A stretch of 64,000 bases of DNA from Microcella indica (GCF_013414345.1 NZ_CP058670.1:1984001-2048000), one strand, 5' to 3'; positions 29,045-40,459 are shown, numbered from the stretch's first letter. The notes: generated by a model from the sequence alone, not told the origin. Program-made: numbers and translations.

Positions 29045-30754
29045 CTACTGCTGCGTCGCGAGGAAGGAGGCCCGCACGCCCGTGCTCTGCCAGCCGCTGC
29101 CGCGCGGCTCGAAGATCGCGCCGCCCTCCCCGAGCACGCGAATGCCCTCCACGCCGCTGTTGCCGCCGACGATCTGCACGGCGCTCGGGGGCAGGCCGAG
29201 CGACCGGGTGCGACCGCCGATCTCGTGCAGCTCCACGAGCGTGCCATCCTCCGTCGTCGCCACGCTCGCGACCCTCACCTCGTCGACCCAGGTGGCGTCG
29301 ATGGCGCGCTCCCCCGAGATCGGCAGCTCGCGCAGCTCGCCGAGGCGCAGCGGCACCCCCGTCGCGTCGTCGCGCACGATCGCGGCGAACACGAGACGCG
29401 GCCCGGCAGCGCCGTCGAGCAGCAGCAGCACGCGCGTGTCGTCGCGTGAGACCTGCAGGGACACGATGCGCTGATCGTCGGGCAGGGCCGCCTCGACCTC
29501 GCGCGCGGTGCCGTCGAGCTCGAAGGCGACGATGCCGCCCGCGCCATCCGCCGCCACCGACCACACGAACTGGTAGCCGTCGACGCTCGGTGCGATGAGC
29601 CCCGGTCGCGCATCCAGGAGCAGGTCGGGTGCGCTGCTCGTGCGCGCGAGCCACACGCCCTCCGGCCCCAGGAGCCCCGCGATCGTGCGAGAGGGCCCCA
29701 GCACGAGGCGCGTCGCCTCCCGCTCCTCGACCGAGCCCGCGAGCGTGCCGAGCGCCTCGATCTCACCGGCCCCCGTCACGAAACCGAATCCGTCCTCCGT
29801 GAGCGCGAGAGTTCGGGCGTCCACCTGCGGCACGATCTCGGGGGCGCCCGCCGTGAAGTCGGGTATCGCGAGCACGTTCTGGTCGACGGTCACCTGCACG
29901 CCGGCGACGCCGCTCACCGCGCGGAGACTCGCCGCGAGCTGCAGCCGCAGCAGCTGACGGGCCGTGTCGCTCAACCCGAGCACCTCGTTCGTGAGGTCGA
30001 CCCGCGCGACGCCATCGGCAACCTCCACGGGGGCCGCCGCGAGCTCCGTACCCTCGGGCACCGCCGACACCGTCGCATCCTGCAGCCAACTCGTCGGCGG
30101 CTCGAGCAGTGCCCGCACGAGCCGGGTCGGCACCTCCGCTCGCGCAGGGAACCACCGCAGGTCGGGTACGAGATTGCGGAAGGCGAGATCGTAGTAGTAC
30201 AGCGTGTGCTGGCTGAACGCGTTGGGGAACGCCTGCTGCGAGATGAGGATGCCATCGCCGAGCTCGGCGATGCGCCACTCCCCCTCCACCTGCACGAAGT
30301 CGAACGGCGGCAACGTCTGCGAGGTCGTCGACTCGCTCGAGGTGTAGCGCCCAACCGAGTCGACCGATGCCGTCACGGGCACCGTGTACGTGAGGGTCGT
30401 GTCGTCGACGCGCTCGACGATTCCCGCCCGCGCGCGCACGAGCGTGCCCGCGTAGGGGTTCCAGGCCTCCGCGGTGTCCTCCGACAGGTAGGAGCGCGCG
30501 ATGCGGTAGTTGTCCTGCGAGGCCGTCGTCGCGGCGAGGAAACCGGAGAGGATCTCCTCCTGCGTGGCGCCCTCGCTCGGGCCCGACGGCAGGAAGTCGA
30601 AGTTCGCATCGACCCCCGTGTCGATCGGTCCCCCCGCGTCGACTCCGCTCTGGAACGGCACCGAGACGCAGCCGACGAGCACGATGGCCGGCAGGGCGAG
30701 AAGGGCGAGAGCACGGCCGCGGATGCTCCGCCGCCGTGTGCGCGTCGGGCTCAT
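29045..30754 (-). CDS. lpqB: Lipoprotein LpqB, MtrB accessory protein
   Basis: 569 aa. Signal ends in lipobox LVGC with Cys29. The N-terminal GerMN-type domain (HTLYYYDLAFRNLVPDLRWF, VRALLEPPTSWLQDATVSAV, VDLTNEVLGLSDTARQLLRL) is followed by a beta-propeller-like half (FVWSVAADGAGGIVAFELDG, VSRDDTRVLLLLDGA). LpqB interacts with the outside domain of MtrB and tunes MtrAB signalling. The ATG overlaps the mtrB stop by four nt, giving tight coupling mtrA-mtrB-lpqB. Confidence 0.95.
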   Translation of the reverse strand: MSPTRTRRRSIRGRALALLALPAIVLVGCVSVPFQSGVDAGGPIDTGVDANFDFLPSGPSEGATQEEILSGFLAATTASQDNYRIARSYLSEDTAEAWNPYAGTLVRARAGIVERVDDTTLTYTVPVTASVDSVGRYTSSESTTSQTLPPFDFVQVEGEWRIAELGDGILISQQAFPNAFSQHTLYYYDLAFRNLVPDLRWFPARAEVPTRLVRALLEPPTSWLQDATVSAVPEGTELAAAPVEVADGVARVDLTNEVLGLSDTARQLLRLQLAASLRAVSGVAGVQVTVDQNVLAIPDFTAGAPEIVPQVDARTLALTEDGFGFVTGAGEIEALGTLAGSVEEREATRLVLGPSRTIAGLLGPEGVWLARTSSAPDLLLDARPGLIAPSVDGYQFVWSVAADGAGGIVAFELDGTAREVEAALPDDQRIVSLQVSRDDTRVLLLLDGAAGPRLVFAAIVRDDATGVPLRLGELRELPISGERAIDATWVDEVRVASVATTEDGTLVELHEIGGRTRSLGLPPSAVQIVGGNSGVEGIRVLGEGGAIFEPRGSGWQSTGVRASFLATQQ

Positions 30755-32412
30755 CGCTCCCCCTCCCGCGCTGCGCGGTCGCCCGGCGCGTCGTCCGTCT
30801 GCAGGGCCCCGTCGAGCGGCTCCACCGGCGGCAGGTCGATCGGCGAGCGGCCGATGGCCTCGCCGCGACGCCGCGGCAGGGTGAGCCGAAAGCACGTCCC
30901 CTCGCCCAGCCGCGACCACACGTCGAGCTGGCCGCCGTGAACCTGGGCGTCCTCCGTCGCGATCGCGAGCCCCAGGCCCGTGCCACCCGTCGTGCGCTGC
31001 CGGGAGGGGTCTGCGCGCCAGAAGCGGTCGAAGACCCGCTCGAGCTGCGCCTCGTCCATGCCGAGACCGTAGTCGCGCACGGCGATCGCGATGGCATCGG
31101 CGTCCGAGTCGACGTGCACGACGATCGGCTTGCCCTCGCCGTGGTCCACGGCGTTGCCGAGAAGGTTCTGCAGCACGCGCCGCACGCGCCGGGCATCCAC
31201 GTCGGCCTCGAAGTAGCCGCCCGGGGCGACGAGCCGCAGTTCGCTGCTGCGTTCGTCGGCGAGCGGGCGGATGCCCTCGAGCGACTCCTCGACGAGCCGC
31301 ACGAGGTTGGTCGGCTCGACGTCGAGCTCCACCGCGCCCGCGTCGTAGCGGCTCATCTCGAGCAGGTCGGCGAGCATGACCTCGAAGCGCTCCACCTGCG
31401 TGTGCAGCAGCTCGGCGGTGCGCGCCGTCGTCGGCGTGAACTGGTCGCGCTGGTCGTAGAGCACGTCGCCCGCAAGCCGGATCGTCGTGAGCGGCGTGCG
31501 CAGCTCGTGACTCACATCGCTCACGAAGCGCTGCTGCACGCGCGAGAGGTCGGCGAGCTGGGTGATCTGCCGCTGCAGGCTGTCCGCCATGCGGTTGAAG
31601 GAACGCGCGAGCGTCGCGATGACGTCCTCACCCCGCTCGGGGATGCGCTGATCGAGCTGCCCGTCGGCGAGACGCTCGGCGGTCTCCGCCGCGAGCCGCA
31701 CCGGCCCGATCGCGAGTCGCACCACGAAGTAGGTCACGAGACCGATCGTGCCGATGAGCAGGAGCGAGCCGATCACGAGGGTCTGCTGCACGAAGTCGAG
31801 GGTCTCCTGCACGTCGCGCACGTTGTAGATCAGGTAGAGCTCGTACTGCCCCGCGGTGGGCACCTCGAGCGCGCTGCCGACCACGATGCCCGGGTCTACC
31901 CGTTCCTCCTCCGGGATCGACACGGCCTGGGAGTACAGCACACCGTCGTCGGCGGCGACCTGATCGCGCAGCTCCTCCGAGATGACGCTGAGATCGAGAC
32001 CCGTACTGAAGCGCGCCGTCATCGTCTGCTGCGTCACCTGACCGGGCGTGCGCAGAATCGCGAGCTGGCTGCCGCCCGGGCTCGCCGTGACGTTGCTGAT
32101 CGCGAGCTGCGCCGCCTGGTTGGCCGCCTCCACGTCGATCGTGCCCGTCTGCGTCACCGAGCTGTCAAAGAGCTGCTGCGCGCTCGCGGTCGCCTGCCGC
32201 GCCTCGGCGAGCACCTGCTGCTTGCGGGCGTCGTACAGGTTCGTCGCGATGCTGATCGACATGTAGCCGCTGATGAGGGTCACGCCGACCGTCGTGAAGA
32301 GCACCGTGATCGCGACGGTACGCAACTGCAGCGAGGTGCGCCACACGTGCCGGAGCCGGCCGACCGTGCTGCGCCAGCCGTACGGCACCGGCGCGGGCAT
32401 CACCCGGGTCAC
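30751..32412 (-). CDS. mtrB: Sensor histidine kinase MtrB
   Basis: 553 aa. Two transmembrane helices (VAITVLFTTVGVTLISGYMS and LVIGSLLLIGTIGLVTYFVV) enclose a sensor domain; then HAMP (RLADGQLDQRIPERGEDVI), HisKA with FVSDVSHELRTPLTTIRLAG, and HATPase with VLQNLLGNAVDHGEGKP, DYGLGMDEAQ and GGTGLGLAIATEDAQVHGG. MtrAB controls cell-wall hydrolases and division in actinobacteria. GTG 32412 overlaps the mtrA stop by four nt (GTGA); ATG 32400 also occurs in frame. Confidence 0.96.
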   Translation of the reverse strand: MTRVMPAPVPYGWRSTVGRLRHVWRTSLQLRTVAITVLFTTVGVTLISGYMSISIATNLYDARKQQVLAEARQATASAQQLFDSSVTQTGTIDVEAANQAAQLAISNVTASPGGSQLAILRTPGQVTQQTMTARFSTGLDLSVISEELRDQVAADDGVLYSQAVSIPEEERVDPGIVVGSALEVPTAGQYELYLIYNVRDVQETLDFVQQTLVIGSLLLIGTIGLVTYFVVRLAIGPVRLAAETAERLADGQLDQRIPERGEDVIATLARSFNRMADSLQRQITQLADLSRVQQRFVSDVSHELRTPLTTIRLAGDVLYDQRDQFTPTTARTAELLHTQVERFEVMLADLLEMSRYDAGAVELDVEPTNLVRLVEESLEGIRPLADERSSELRLVAPGGYFEADVDARRVRRVLQNLLGNAVDHGEGKPIVVHVDSDADAIAIAVRDYGLGMDEAQLERVFDRFWRADPSRQRTTGGTGLGLAIATEDAQVHGGQLDVWSRLGEGTCFRLTLPRRRGEAIGRSPIDLPPVEPLDGALQTDDAPGDRAAREGER

Positions 32413-33095
32413 GGTGAGGTCGACGCCCCGGCTCGGTAGCCCACGCCGCGCACGGTCATGACGATCGCCGGGTTGTCGGGGTCGAGCTCGACCTTGGCGC
32501 GCAAGCGCTGCACGTGCACGTTCACGAGGCGCGTATCGGCCTTGTAGTGGTAGCCCCACACCTGCTCGAGCAGCATCTCGCGCGTGAACACCTGGTTCGG
32601 CTTGAGGGCGAGAGCGAGCAGCAGGTCGAACTCGAGCGGCGTGAGCGAGATCTGCTGGGCGCCGCGCGTGACCTCGTGCCCCGTGACGTTGATGAGCAGG
32701 TCGCCGATGCGCAGCGTCTCCACCGAGCTGTCCGGCGTGGGCCGCAGGCGAGTGCGGATGCGCGCCACGAGCTCCTTCGGATTGAACGGCTTCACGACAT
32801 AGTCGTCGGCACCGCTCTCGAGCCCGTCGACGACGTCGGAGGCGTCGCTCTTCGCCGTGAGCATGATGATGGGCGTGCCGCTCGTCTCGCGGATGCGCGC
32901 GCACACGGCGATGCCGTCGAGACCCGGCAGCATGAGATCGAGCAGCACGAGATCGGGCTTGAGTTCGGCGAAGGCGTCGAGAGCCGCCTCCCCGTCATAC
33001 GAGAAGTGCGTCTCGAAGCCCTCTGCCCCCAGAACGATGCCGATCATCTCGGCCAGGGCCGTGTCATCGTCGACGACGAGGATGCGCGCGGTCAT
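32409..33095 (-). CDS. mtrA: Response regulator MtrA
   Basis: 228-aa OmpR-type regulator. The receiver domain has the acidic pocket D9-D11 and phospho-acceptor D53 (LLDLMLPG) and the switch Lys in VVKPFNPKEL; the C-terminal winged helix ends HVQRLRAKVELDPDNPAIVM, VRGVGYRAG. Near-identical throughout to MtrA of other actinobacteria. ATG 33095 follows GGAGGCTTG; a TTG just before it could also serve. First gene of mtrA-mtrB-lpqB, divergent from the 33216 membrane-protein operon. Confidence 0.97.
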   Translation of the reverse strand: MTARILVVDDDTALAEMIGIVLGAEGFETHFSYDGEAALDAFAELKPDLVLLDLMLPGLDGIAVCARIRETSGTPIIMLTAKSDASDVVDGLESGADDYVVKPFNPKELVARIRTRLRPTPDSSVETLRIGDLLINVTGHEVTRGAQQISLTPLEFDLLLALALKPNQVFTREMLLEQVWGYHYKADTRLVNVHVQRLRAKVELDPDNPAIVMTVRGVGYRAGASTSP

Positions 33096-33215
33096 CAAGC
33101 CTCCGCTCTGTCGGCACCGTCACCGGCAAGATTCGACCTATAGTCGCTCCAGCCTAGACGAGTGTGACAGCATACGTTCGATACGCAGAACGAGCCCGGC
33201 GAGAAGGACGACACG

Positions 33216-34397
33216 GTGACCAACGACTCCCCCTGGCAGTCCCCCGGCTGGCAGCCCTCGGGCAACGGCGACAGCAGCGATCCCGGCGGTGCGCCCGGCG
33301 CCTCTCCCGGGGGTTACGCACCCACTCCCGGCCAGCCCGCAGCCGGATGGACCCCGCCGCCCAAGCCCGGGCTCATCCCGCTGCGGCCCCTCGACTTCGG
33401 CACCATCCTCGGCGGCACCTTCCAGGTGTTGCGCCGCAATCCACGGCCCACCTTCGGCGCCGCTCTGCTCATCAACGCGCTCGTCGTCATCGTCACCTTC
33501 GGCCTCACCTTCGGGGTGAGCTTCTGGGCGGTCGACCGCGAGCTGCGGGCCTCCGCCGACGACCTCGACGCGGTCAGCGCCGGCACGGTCGGGCTCGTCA
33601 TCCTCAGCGGCATCATCGCCGTCGCTGTCTCCCTCGTCGCCCAGGCCGTGCTGCAGGGCGTCATCGTGCTCGAAGTCTCGCGCGCCACCCTCGGCGAGAA
33701 GCTCACGCTGCGCGCACTCCTCGCCCGCGGGCGCGGCCGCTGGGGAGCCCTCATCGGCTGGACGGCTCTCCTGTCGCTCGCGCTTATCATCGCCCTCACC
33801 GTGCTCGTGCTGCTCATCGTCGGCATGGCCGTCGCCACGGGTCCCGCCGGCCCGTTCCTCGCCGTCGGCCTCGGCATCATCGGCGGCCTCGGCTTCGCCG
33901 TGATCGCGGCATGGCTCTGGATCAAGCTGGCGCTCGTGCCCACCGCGATCATGCTCGAGCGGCTCCCGCTCAGGGCGGCGATCCGCCGCGGCTGGACCCT
34001 CGTCGCCGGGCACTTCTGGCGCACCTTCGGCATTCTGCTGCTCGTCACCGTCATGGTGCAGATCGCCTCCGGGGTCGTCTCCTTCCCCTTCCAGCTCGCC
34101 GTCGGCTTCGGCGGGGTTCTCGTCAACCCGGCCGGCGACCCGACCGGCAGCATCGCGCTCATCATCGGCTCCAACGTGCTTCTCATCGCCATCACCGTCG
34201 TCATCGGAGCCATCGGCTCCGTGCTGCTGTCGAGCGCCACCGCGCTGCTCTACATCGACATCCGCATGCGCAAGGAGGGCCTCGACCTCGACCTGCAGCG
34301 CGTCGTCGAAGAGCGCGCCGCCGGGCTCGACCCGCAGGACCCGTATGAGGCCGCCGCCCGCCCCGACGCCCCGTACGGCACCCCGGGCGGCGCGTGA
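33216..34397 (+). CDS. Multi-pass membrane protein (GDPD-type membrane domain family)
   Basis: 393 aa. A Pro/Gly/Ser-rich cytoplasmic N-terminus (residues 1-50), then PLRPLDFGTILGGTFQVLRR, typical of the glycerophosphodiesterase membrane-domain family that lacks the enzyme part, followed by about six hydrophobic segments (LLINALVVIVTFGLTFGVSF, ILSGIIAVAVSLVAQAVLQG, ALIIALTVLVLLIVG and others). Function unknown. GTG 33216 has GAGAAGGA upstream. Its stop overlaps the next start (GTGA), so it opens the second moxR operon. Confidence 0.82.
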   Translation: MTNDSPWQSPGWQPSGNGDSSDPGGAPGASPGGYAPTPGQPAAGWTPPPKPGLIPLRPLDFGTILGGTFQVLRRNPRPTFGAALLINALVVIVTFGLTFGVSFWAVDRELRASADDLDAVSAGTVGLVILSGIIAVAVSLVAQAVLQGVIVLEVSRATLGEKLTLRALLARGRGRWGALIGWTALLSLALIIALTVLVLLIVGMAVATGPAGPFLAVGLGIIGGLGFAVIAAWLWIKLALVPTAIMLERLPLRAAIRRGWTLVAGHFWRTFGILLLVTVMVQIASGVVSFPFQLAVGFGGVLVNPAGDPTGSIALIIGSNVLLIAITVVIGAIGSVLLSSATALLYIDIRMRKEGLDLDLQRVVEERAAGLDPQDPYEAAARPDAPYGTPGGA

Positions 34398-35137
34398 CGC
34401 CGGTGCCCGGCTCGGCTCTCGGCAGCGCCGTGCACGCGCTCGCGACGTGGGCGCGCGCGCCCCTCGAACCCGATGCTCCGGATGCTCGCGACCTGCTGCT
34501 CGACGAACTCAGCGACCCGATCTACGCCGAGACGCAGCCCACGTGGTTCGACCTGCTCTCCCAGGCCGTGCTCGACTGGTTCGCCTCGTGGCAACTGGTC
34601 GGCGGCGACGGCCCGCCCGCGCTCGCCCTCGTCGTCATCGCCGTGCTGCTCGCGGTGGGCATCCTCATCGCGATCCTCCTCTACGGCCTGCCCCGCTGGC
34701 GCCGACGCAGCACCGTCACCGACGACCTCTTCGGCGAGACAGACCGGCGTACCGCCCGCGAGCTGCGGCGCGACGCCGAGAAGGCCGCGAGCGCCGGCGA
34801 CTGGGCCACCGCGATCGCCGAACGCTACCGAGCGACCGCGCGCGGCCTCGATGAGCGCACCATCGTGAGCGTGCTGCCCGGCACCACCGGGCACGGCTTC
34901 GCCCGCGCCGCCGCCGCCCGCTACCCCGAGCTGCGCGCCCTGCTCGAGACCGCCGCCGACCGCTTCGACGACGTGCGCTACCTCGGGCAGGAGGGCGACG
35001 CCGCCGGCTACGCGCACGTGCGCGACCTCGACGAGCGGCTCGAGCGCAGCCCCGCGCCGCACGCGCGCATGAGCGGCGCGGGCACGGGTAGCGGCACGGG
35101 TGGCCGCACCGTCGACACCGCGGCGGTGCCCCGATGA
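34394..35137 (+). CDS. DUF4129 membrane protein
   Basis: 247 aa, one transmembrane helix (ALALVVIAVLLAVGILIAIL) preceded by an N-terminal outside part (DPIYAETQPTWFDLLSQAVLDW) and followed by the DUF4129 domain (RELRRDAEKAASAGDWATAI, LDERTIVSVLPGTTGHGFAR). DUF4129 otherwise occurs as the tail of TgpA transglutaminases, as at 5302-7608, so this operon carries the domain as a separate gene. Starts are coupled on both sides by 4-nt overlaps. Confidence 0.85.
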   Translation: MTPVPGSALGSAVHALATWARAPLEPDAPDARDLLLDELSDPIYAETQPTWFDLLSQAVLDWFASWQLVGGDGPPALALVVIAVLLAVGILIAILLYGLPRWRRRSTVTDDLFGETDRRTARELRRDAEKAASAGDWATAIAERYRATARGLDERTIVSVLPGTTGHGFARAAAARYPELRALLETAADRFDDVRYLGQEGDAAGYAHVRDLDERLERSPAPHARMSGAGTGSGTGGRTVDTAAVPR

Positions 35138-36398
35138 GCCAGGTCGCCCCGGCCCCGGCATCCGCGGCCCCCGCCCCCGCCGTCGCCGAGTCGCTCGCGA
35201 CGGTCGTCACCACGCCGACCGTGCGGCGCGTCGTGCGGCGCTCCCTCTACTGGGGGGTCGCCGTCGCCGGTCTGCTCGGCTTCGGCGTGCTCATGGTCGT
35301 GCTCAATGGGTCGGGCCGAGAGCTCGCTCGCTGGGGCGCCGACGAGGCCGCCCCGGTGGGCTCGCGCGCCGTACTCGAGGTGCTGCGGGCCGAAGGCATC
35401 GACGTCACCGCCGTCGGCACGCTCCAGGAGGCTCGCCGCGCGCTCGCGGGCGACGGCGCCGCCACGCTCGCCGTCGGCGACCCGCGCCTGCTGCTCGACG
35501 CCGAGCGCTGGGGCGAGCTCGACGGCCTCGCCGAGCACCTCGTGCTGCTCGAACCCCCGCTCTACGGCCTCGACGCGCTCGGCCTCGACGCGATACCCGG
35601 CGACCCGCTGGAGGAGCCGCTCGACGCCGACTGCGCCCTGCCGCTCGCGGACCGCACCGGCGCCGTCGACGCCGACGGGGTCGGCTACACGAGCGAGGAC
35701 GGGCTCGCGTGCTTCACGGGCGATGCCGGCGCCGCCCTCGTGCAGTACGACGCCGCCGACGGTGTGGTGAGCGTGCTCGGCGCGGGGGGCGCCGTGCAGA
35801 ACGACCAGATCACGCAGGCCGGCAATGCCGCGCTCGCGCTCGGGCTGCTGGGGGAGCATCCGCGACTCGTCTGGTATCTGCCCACGCCCGCCGACCTCAC
35901 GAGCCCCAGCCTCGACGAGCTCACCCCCGGCTGGGTCAACCCGGTCGCCTGGCTGCTACTCGCCACCGGGCTCGCCGCCGCCGTCTGGCGCGGTCGCCGC
36001 CTCGGCCCCGTCGTCGTCGAGCAGCTGCCCGTCACCGTCAAGACGACCGAGACGATGGAGGGCCGCGCACGCCTCTATGCGCGCGACGGAGCCCGCCTGC
36101 GCGCCCTCGACGCGCTGCGCGTCGGAACCCTGCGTCGCCTCGCCGAGGGCCTCGCCCTCGGGCGCGCCGCCGGCGTCGACGACATCGTGCGCGCCGTCGC
36201 CGCCATCACTGGCCGATCGACGGATGCCCTGCGCCGCCTCCTCGTCGACCGCGAGCCCGACGGCGACCGCGAGCTCGTGGCGCTCAGCGACCAGCTGCTC
36301 GACCTCGAGCGCGAGGTGCTGCGGCGCGTCGCCCTCGATGATGCGCCCGACGCCGCCGACTCGACTCGAACACAGCCGCCGACCGGAAGAATGGACTC

Positions 36399-36402
<4 letters not shown>
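35134..36402 (+). CDS. DUF4350 membrane protein
   Basis: 422 aa. A helix near residues 40-58 (YWGVAVAGLLGFGVLMVVLN), then the DUF4350 domain (GADEAAPVGSRAVLEVLRAE GID... region, residues about 65-270), a second helix (VNPVAWLLLATGLAAAVW) and a cytoplasmic tail. Typical partner of MoxR/DUF58 in actinobacteria; the Rv3691-type gene sits at the same place. Biochemical role unknown. ATG overlaps the previous stop and its own stop overlaps moxR, both by four nt. Confidence 0.85.
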
Positions 36403-37352
<950 letters not shown>

Positions 37353-37401
37353 CCGTTCGTCCCCGGATGCTCGGCTCCTCGGTGTCGGACGGCGACTAGT
37401 C

Positions 37402-38742
37402 GTGGCCGTCACCGGGTGGTTCGTGCTGCTCGTCGCCGCAGGCGTCGTACCCGTCGTGCTGCTCGTCGACACCCCCCTCGGCGCCGTCGGTGCAGTCGGG
37501 CTCTGGCTCCTCCTGTGCGTGTTGCTCGCCGCCCTCGACCTCGCGCTCGCCGCCTCGCCGCGGGGGGTCAGCCTCGAGCGGGACGCCCCCGGCAGCGTGC
37601 GCCTCACCGATAGCGCTCGCGCCACCCTGCTCGTCACCAACCCGGGCCGCCGCACTCTGCGCGGCATCATCCGCGACGCCTGGGAGCCCTCCGCGGGGGC
37701 GAGCCCCCGACGGCAGCGCCTGCGCGTGCCCGCCCGCGAGCGGCGCGCGGTCGTCACGACCCTCACCCCCTGGCGCCGCGGGGAGCGCCGCGCCGCGACC
37801 GCCACGATCCGAGCGCTGGGGCCGTTGCGCCTCGCCGGACGTCAGGCGAGCATCCGCGTGCCCGGCACCATCACCGTGCTGCCCGAATTCGCCTCGCGCA
37901 AGCACCTGCCCTCGCGGCTCGCGAAGTTGCGGGAGCTCGACGGGCGCACCGCCGTCATGGTGCGTGGCCAGGGTACCGAGTTCGACTCGCTGCGCGAGTA
38001 CGTGCGCGGCGACGACGTGCGGTCGATCGACTGGCGGGCGACCGCGCGACGCTCGGGCGGTCCAGGGCCGAGCGGCGGACCCGCGCAGACGCTCATGGTG
38101 CGCACGTGGCGGCCCGAGCGCGATCGGCACGTCGTCATGATCGTCGACTCCGGCCGCACCTCGGCCGCGCGCATCGCCGATGAGACGCGCATCGACACGG
38201 CCTTCGAGTCGACTCTGCTGCTGAGCGCCCTCGCCGACCGCGCGGGCGACCGCGTCGACGTCGCCGTGTTCGACCGGCGCGTGCGCGGCCGCGTGCAGGG
38301 ATCGCGCGGCGCCGAGCTGCTCACGCGACTCGTCGAGACCATGGCGCCCATCGACCCCGAGCTGCTCGAGACCGACTGGTCGGCCGTGCCCGCGCTCGTG
38401 CGCTCGATGACCTCGCAGCGCGCGCTCGTCGTGCTCGCCACGCCGCTCGAGTCGCCCGGCGCCACCCGCGCCCTCCTCGCGATGCTGCCTCAACTGACCG
38501 CGAAGCACCTCGTGGTCGTGGCCTCCGTCACCGACCCCGCGCTGCTCGAGGCGGCCGCGGATCGCTCGGATCGAGCATCCGTGTACCGCGCCGCGGCGGC
38601 CGAGCGCGCGCTTCTCGACGCCGAGCGCGTGGGTGCGGCGGTGCGCCGCCTCGGCGGCGACGTGGTCGCAGCCGCGCCGCTCGACCTGCCGCCGGCCCTC
38701 GCCGACCGCTACCTCGCCTACAAGGCCGCCGGCCGGCTGTAG
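37402..38742 (+). CDS. DUF58 domain protein, second copy
   Basis: 446 aa. Two N-terminal hydrophobic segments (WFVLLVAAGVVPVVLLV and AVGLWLLLCVLLAALDLALA), a beta-rich middle, the DUF58 signature LREYVRGDDVRSIDWRATAR and then a VWA-like domain with HVVMIVDSGRTSAARIADET, whose DSG resembles a degenerate MIDAS. GTG 37402 is the assumed start after a 49-nt gap from moxR. In related genomes spoIIM-like and RDD genes come next; here fur-katA intervenes. Confidence 0.88.
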   Translation: MAVTGWFVLLVAAGVVPVVLLVDTPLGAVGAVGLWLLLCVLLAALDLALAASPRGVSLERDAPGSVRLTDSARATLLVTNPGRRTLRGIIRDAWEPSAGASPRRQRLRVPARERRAVVTTLTPWRRGERRAATATIRALGPLRLAGRQASIRVPGTITVLPEFASRKHLPSRLAKLRELDGRTAVMVRGQGTEFDSLREYVRGDDVRSIDWRATARRSGGPGPSGGPAQTLMVRTWRPERDRHVVMIVDSGRTSAARIADETRIDTAFESTLLLSALADRAGDRVDVAVFDRRVRGRVQGSRGAELLTRLVETMAPIDPELLETDWSAVPALVRSMTSQRALVVLATPLESPGATRALLAMLPQLTAKHLVVVASVTDPALLEAAADRSDRASVYRAAAAERALLDAERVGAAVRRLGGDVVAAAPLDLPPALADRYLAYKAAGRL

Positions 38743-38786
38743 CCCGCGCCGCCGCGGAGCCCCGCTGCGCCGACTGCGCGCCGCGC

Positions 38787-38889
38787 CACCTCCACAATTC
38801 AGGAGTCGGTGCCGCTGGCGGCCGCGGGACGGCTACTCGACGGCGTGTCGCGCGGCCTGCCACGCCGAGACTCCTGAGTTGTGGAGGTG
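38787..38889. repeat. Long inverted repeat (21-bp arms)
   Basis: Arms at 38787-38807 and 38869-38889 match at 20 of 21 positions when one is reverse-complemented, separated by 61 bp. Core of the arm is CCACAAYTCAGGAGTC. It lies between the DUF58 gene and katA and may be a terminator, a REP-like element or an insertion scar. I found no other copy in the window. Confidence 0.75.
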
Positions 38890-38913
38890 ACCGGCGCCCG
38901 TACGCACGCACGA

Positions 38914-38941
38914 AGGGGCCGGGCCCTCAGGCCCGACCCCT
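38914..38941 (-). terminator. Probable katA transcription terminator
   Basis: 12-bp stem with one mismatch (38914-38925 pairing with 38930-38941, loop CTCA), starting 16 nt beyond the katA stop. Very GC-rich and without a long U-tract, as typical for this type of genome. Confidence 0.6.
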
Positions 38942-38956
38942 CACGTGCGACGGGTG

Positions 38957-40459
38957 CTACTTGGCCGCGGTCGGCTCTGGCACGAGCGTGTCGGTCGGCG
39001 ACTCGATCGGGTCGAGGCCGTCGGCGACGCGCTGGCCGAGCGTCGCGTCGACGTTCGTCCAGTACTGGATGACCCGCTCGCGCAGCTCGGGAATCGTGAC
39101 CGCCGACACGTGGCCGACGATGTTGCTCACGAGCCGGTCGCGCGCCGCGTCATCCATGACCTCGTTGACGAGCGCACGAGGCTGCACGAAGTCGTCATCC
39201 TCGGGGTGCAGGGCCGCGGCGGCGCGCACGAGCTCGCCGTCGCTCTCCCAGCCGCGGTCGTTGCCGTGCGCATCCGGGTCGGCGTGCGGGCCGCCGAACG
39301 AGTTCGGCGCGTAGACGGGCTCGTTCGCCGGGCGGAAGTGGTGCCGCATCGCGCCCTCCTTCGAGTAGCTGTTCGCCTCGCTCTTGGGGGCGTTGACGGG
39401 CAGCTCGGCGTGGTTCGTGCCGACGCGGTAGCGGTGGGCGTCCGCATAGCTGAAGATGCGGGCCTGCAGCATCTTGTCGGGGCTCGCCGCGATGCCGGGC
39501 ACGAAGTTCGACGGCGCGAAGGCGGCCTGCTCGATCTGCGCGAAGAAGTTCTCCGGGTTGCGGTTGAGCGTGAGGCGCCCGACGGGGATGAGCGGGTAGT
39601 CGCCCTTCGGCCACACCTTCGTGAGGTCGAACGGGTTGAAGCGGTAGTCCTTGGCGTCGTCGTAGGGCATGACCTGTACCGAGAGGTCCCAGCTGGGGTG
39701 GTCGCCCTTCTCGATCGCGTCGAAGAGGTCGCGGCGGTGGAAGTCGGCGTCCTCGCCGGCGATCTGGTCGGCCTGCGCCTGCGTGAGCGTCTCGTGGCCC
39801 TGGTTGGTACGGAAGTGGTACTTGACCCAGAACCGCTCGCCGGCGGCGTTGATCCACTGGTAGGTGTGCGAGCCGAAGCCGTCCATGTGCCGCCACGACG
39901 AGGGCACGCCGCGGTCACCCATGAGCCACGTCACCTGGTGGGCGCTCTCGGGCTGGAGGGTCCAGAAATCCCACTGCATGTTGTGGTCGCGCAGGCCCGA
40001 GCCGGGCAGGCGCTTCTGCGAGCGGATGAAGTCGGGGAACTTGATGCCGTCCTTGATGAAGAACACGGGCGTGTTGTTGCCGACGAGGTCGTAGTTGCCC
40101 TCGCTCGTGTAGAACTTCAGCGCGAATCCGCGCGGGTCGCGCCACGTGTCGGGGCTGCCCTGCTCGCCCGCGACCGAGCTGAAGCGCAGCAGCGTCTCGG
40201 TCGTCGTGCCCTTCTGGAACACGGCCGCGCGCGTGTACTGGCTGACGTCCTCGGTCGCCTCGAACACGCCGAACGCTCCGCCGCCCTTGGCGTGCACGAC
40301 GCGCTCCGGCACGCGCTCGCGGTTGAACTGCGCGAGCTTCTCGACCAGGTAGTGGTCGGTGAGCACGATCGAGCCATCGTTGCCGACGCTCTGCGAGTGC
40401 TGGTCGCTCGCGACGGGGGCGCCGCTCGCGGTCGTGGTGGGTTTCGTGGGCTCGGTCAT
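38957..40459 (-). CDS. katA: Monofunctional heme catalase
   Basis: 500 aa clade-3-like small-subunit catalase converting hydrogen peroxide to water and oxygen. The active-site His is H56 in [12 protein letters not shown], the distal Asn is in [16 protein letters not shown], and the heme-ligand Tyr lies in the proximal signature [14 protein letters not shown]. Full length, no leader peptide, so cytoplasmic. The ATG overlaps the fur stop by four nt (ATGA), so it is translated with its likely repressor. The pair is probably a transferred or relocated cassette (see the palindromes on both sides). Confidence 0.96.
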   Translation of the reverse strand: MTEPTKPTTTASGAPVASDQHSQSVGNDGSIVLTDHYLVEKLAQFNRERVPERVVHAKGGGAFGVFEATEDVSQYTRAAVFQKGTTTETLLRFSSVAGEQGSPDTWRDPRGFALKFYTSEGNYDLVGNNTPVFFIKDGIKFPDFIRSQKRLPGSGLRDHNMQWDFWTLQPESAHQVTWLMGDRGVPSSWRHMDGFGSHTYQWINAAGERFWVKYHFRTNQGHETLTQAQADQIAGEDADFHRRDLFDAIEKGDHPSWDLSVQVMPYDDAKDYRFNPFDLTKVWPKGDYPLIPVGRLTLNRNPENFFAQIEQAAFAPSNFVPGIAASPDKMLQARIFSYADAHRYRVGTNHAELPVNAPKSEANSYSKEGAMRHHFRPANEPVYAPNSFGGPHADPDAHGNDRGWESDGELVRAAAALHPEDDDFVQPRALVNEVMDDAARDRLVSNIVGHVSAVTIPELRERVIQYWTNVDATLGQRVADGLDPIESPTDTLVPEPTAAK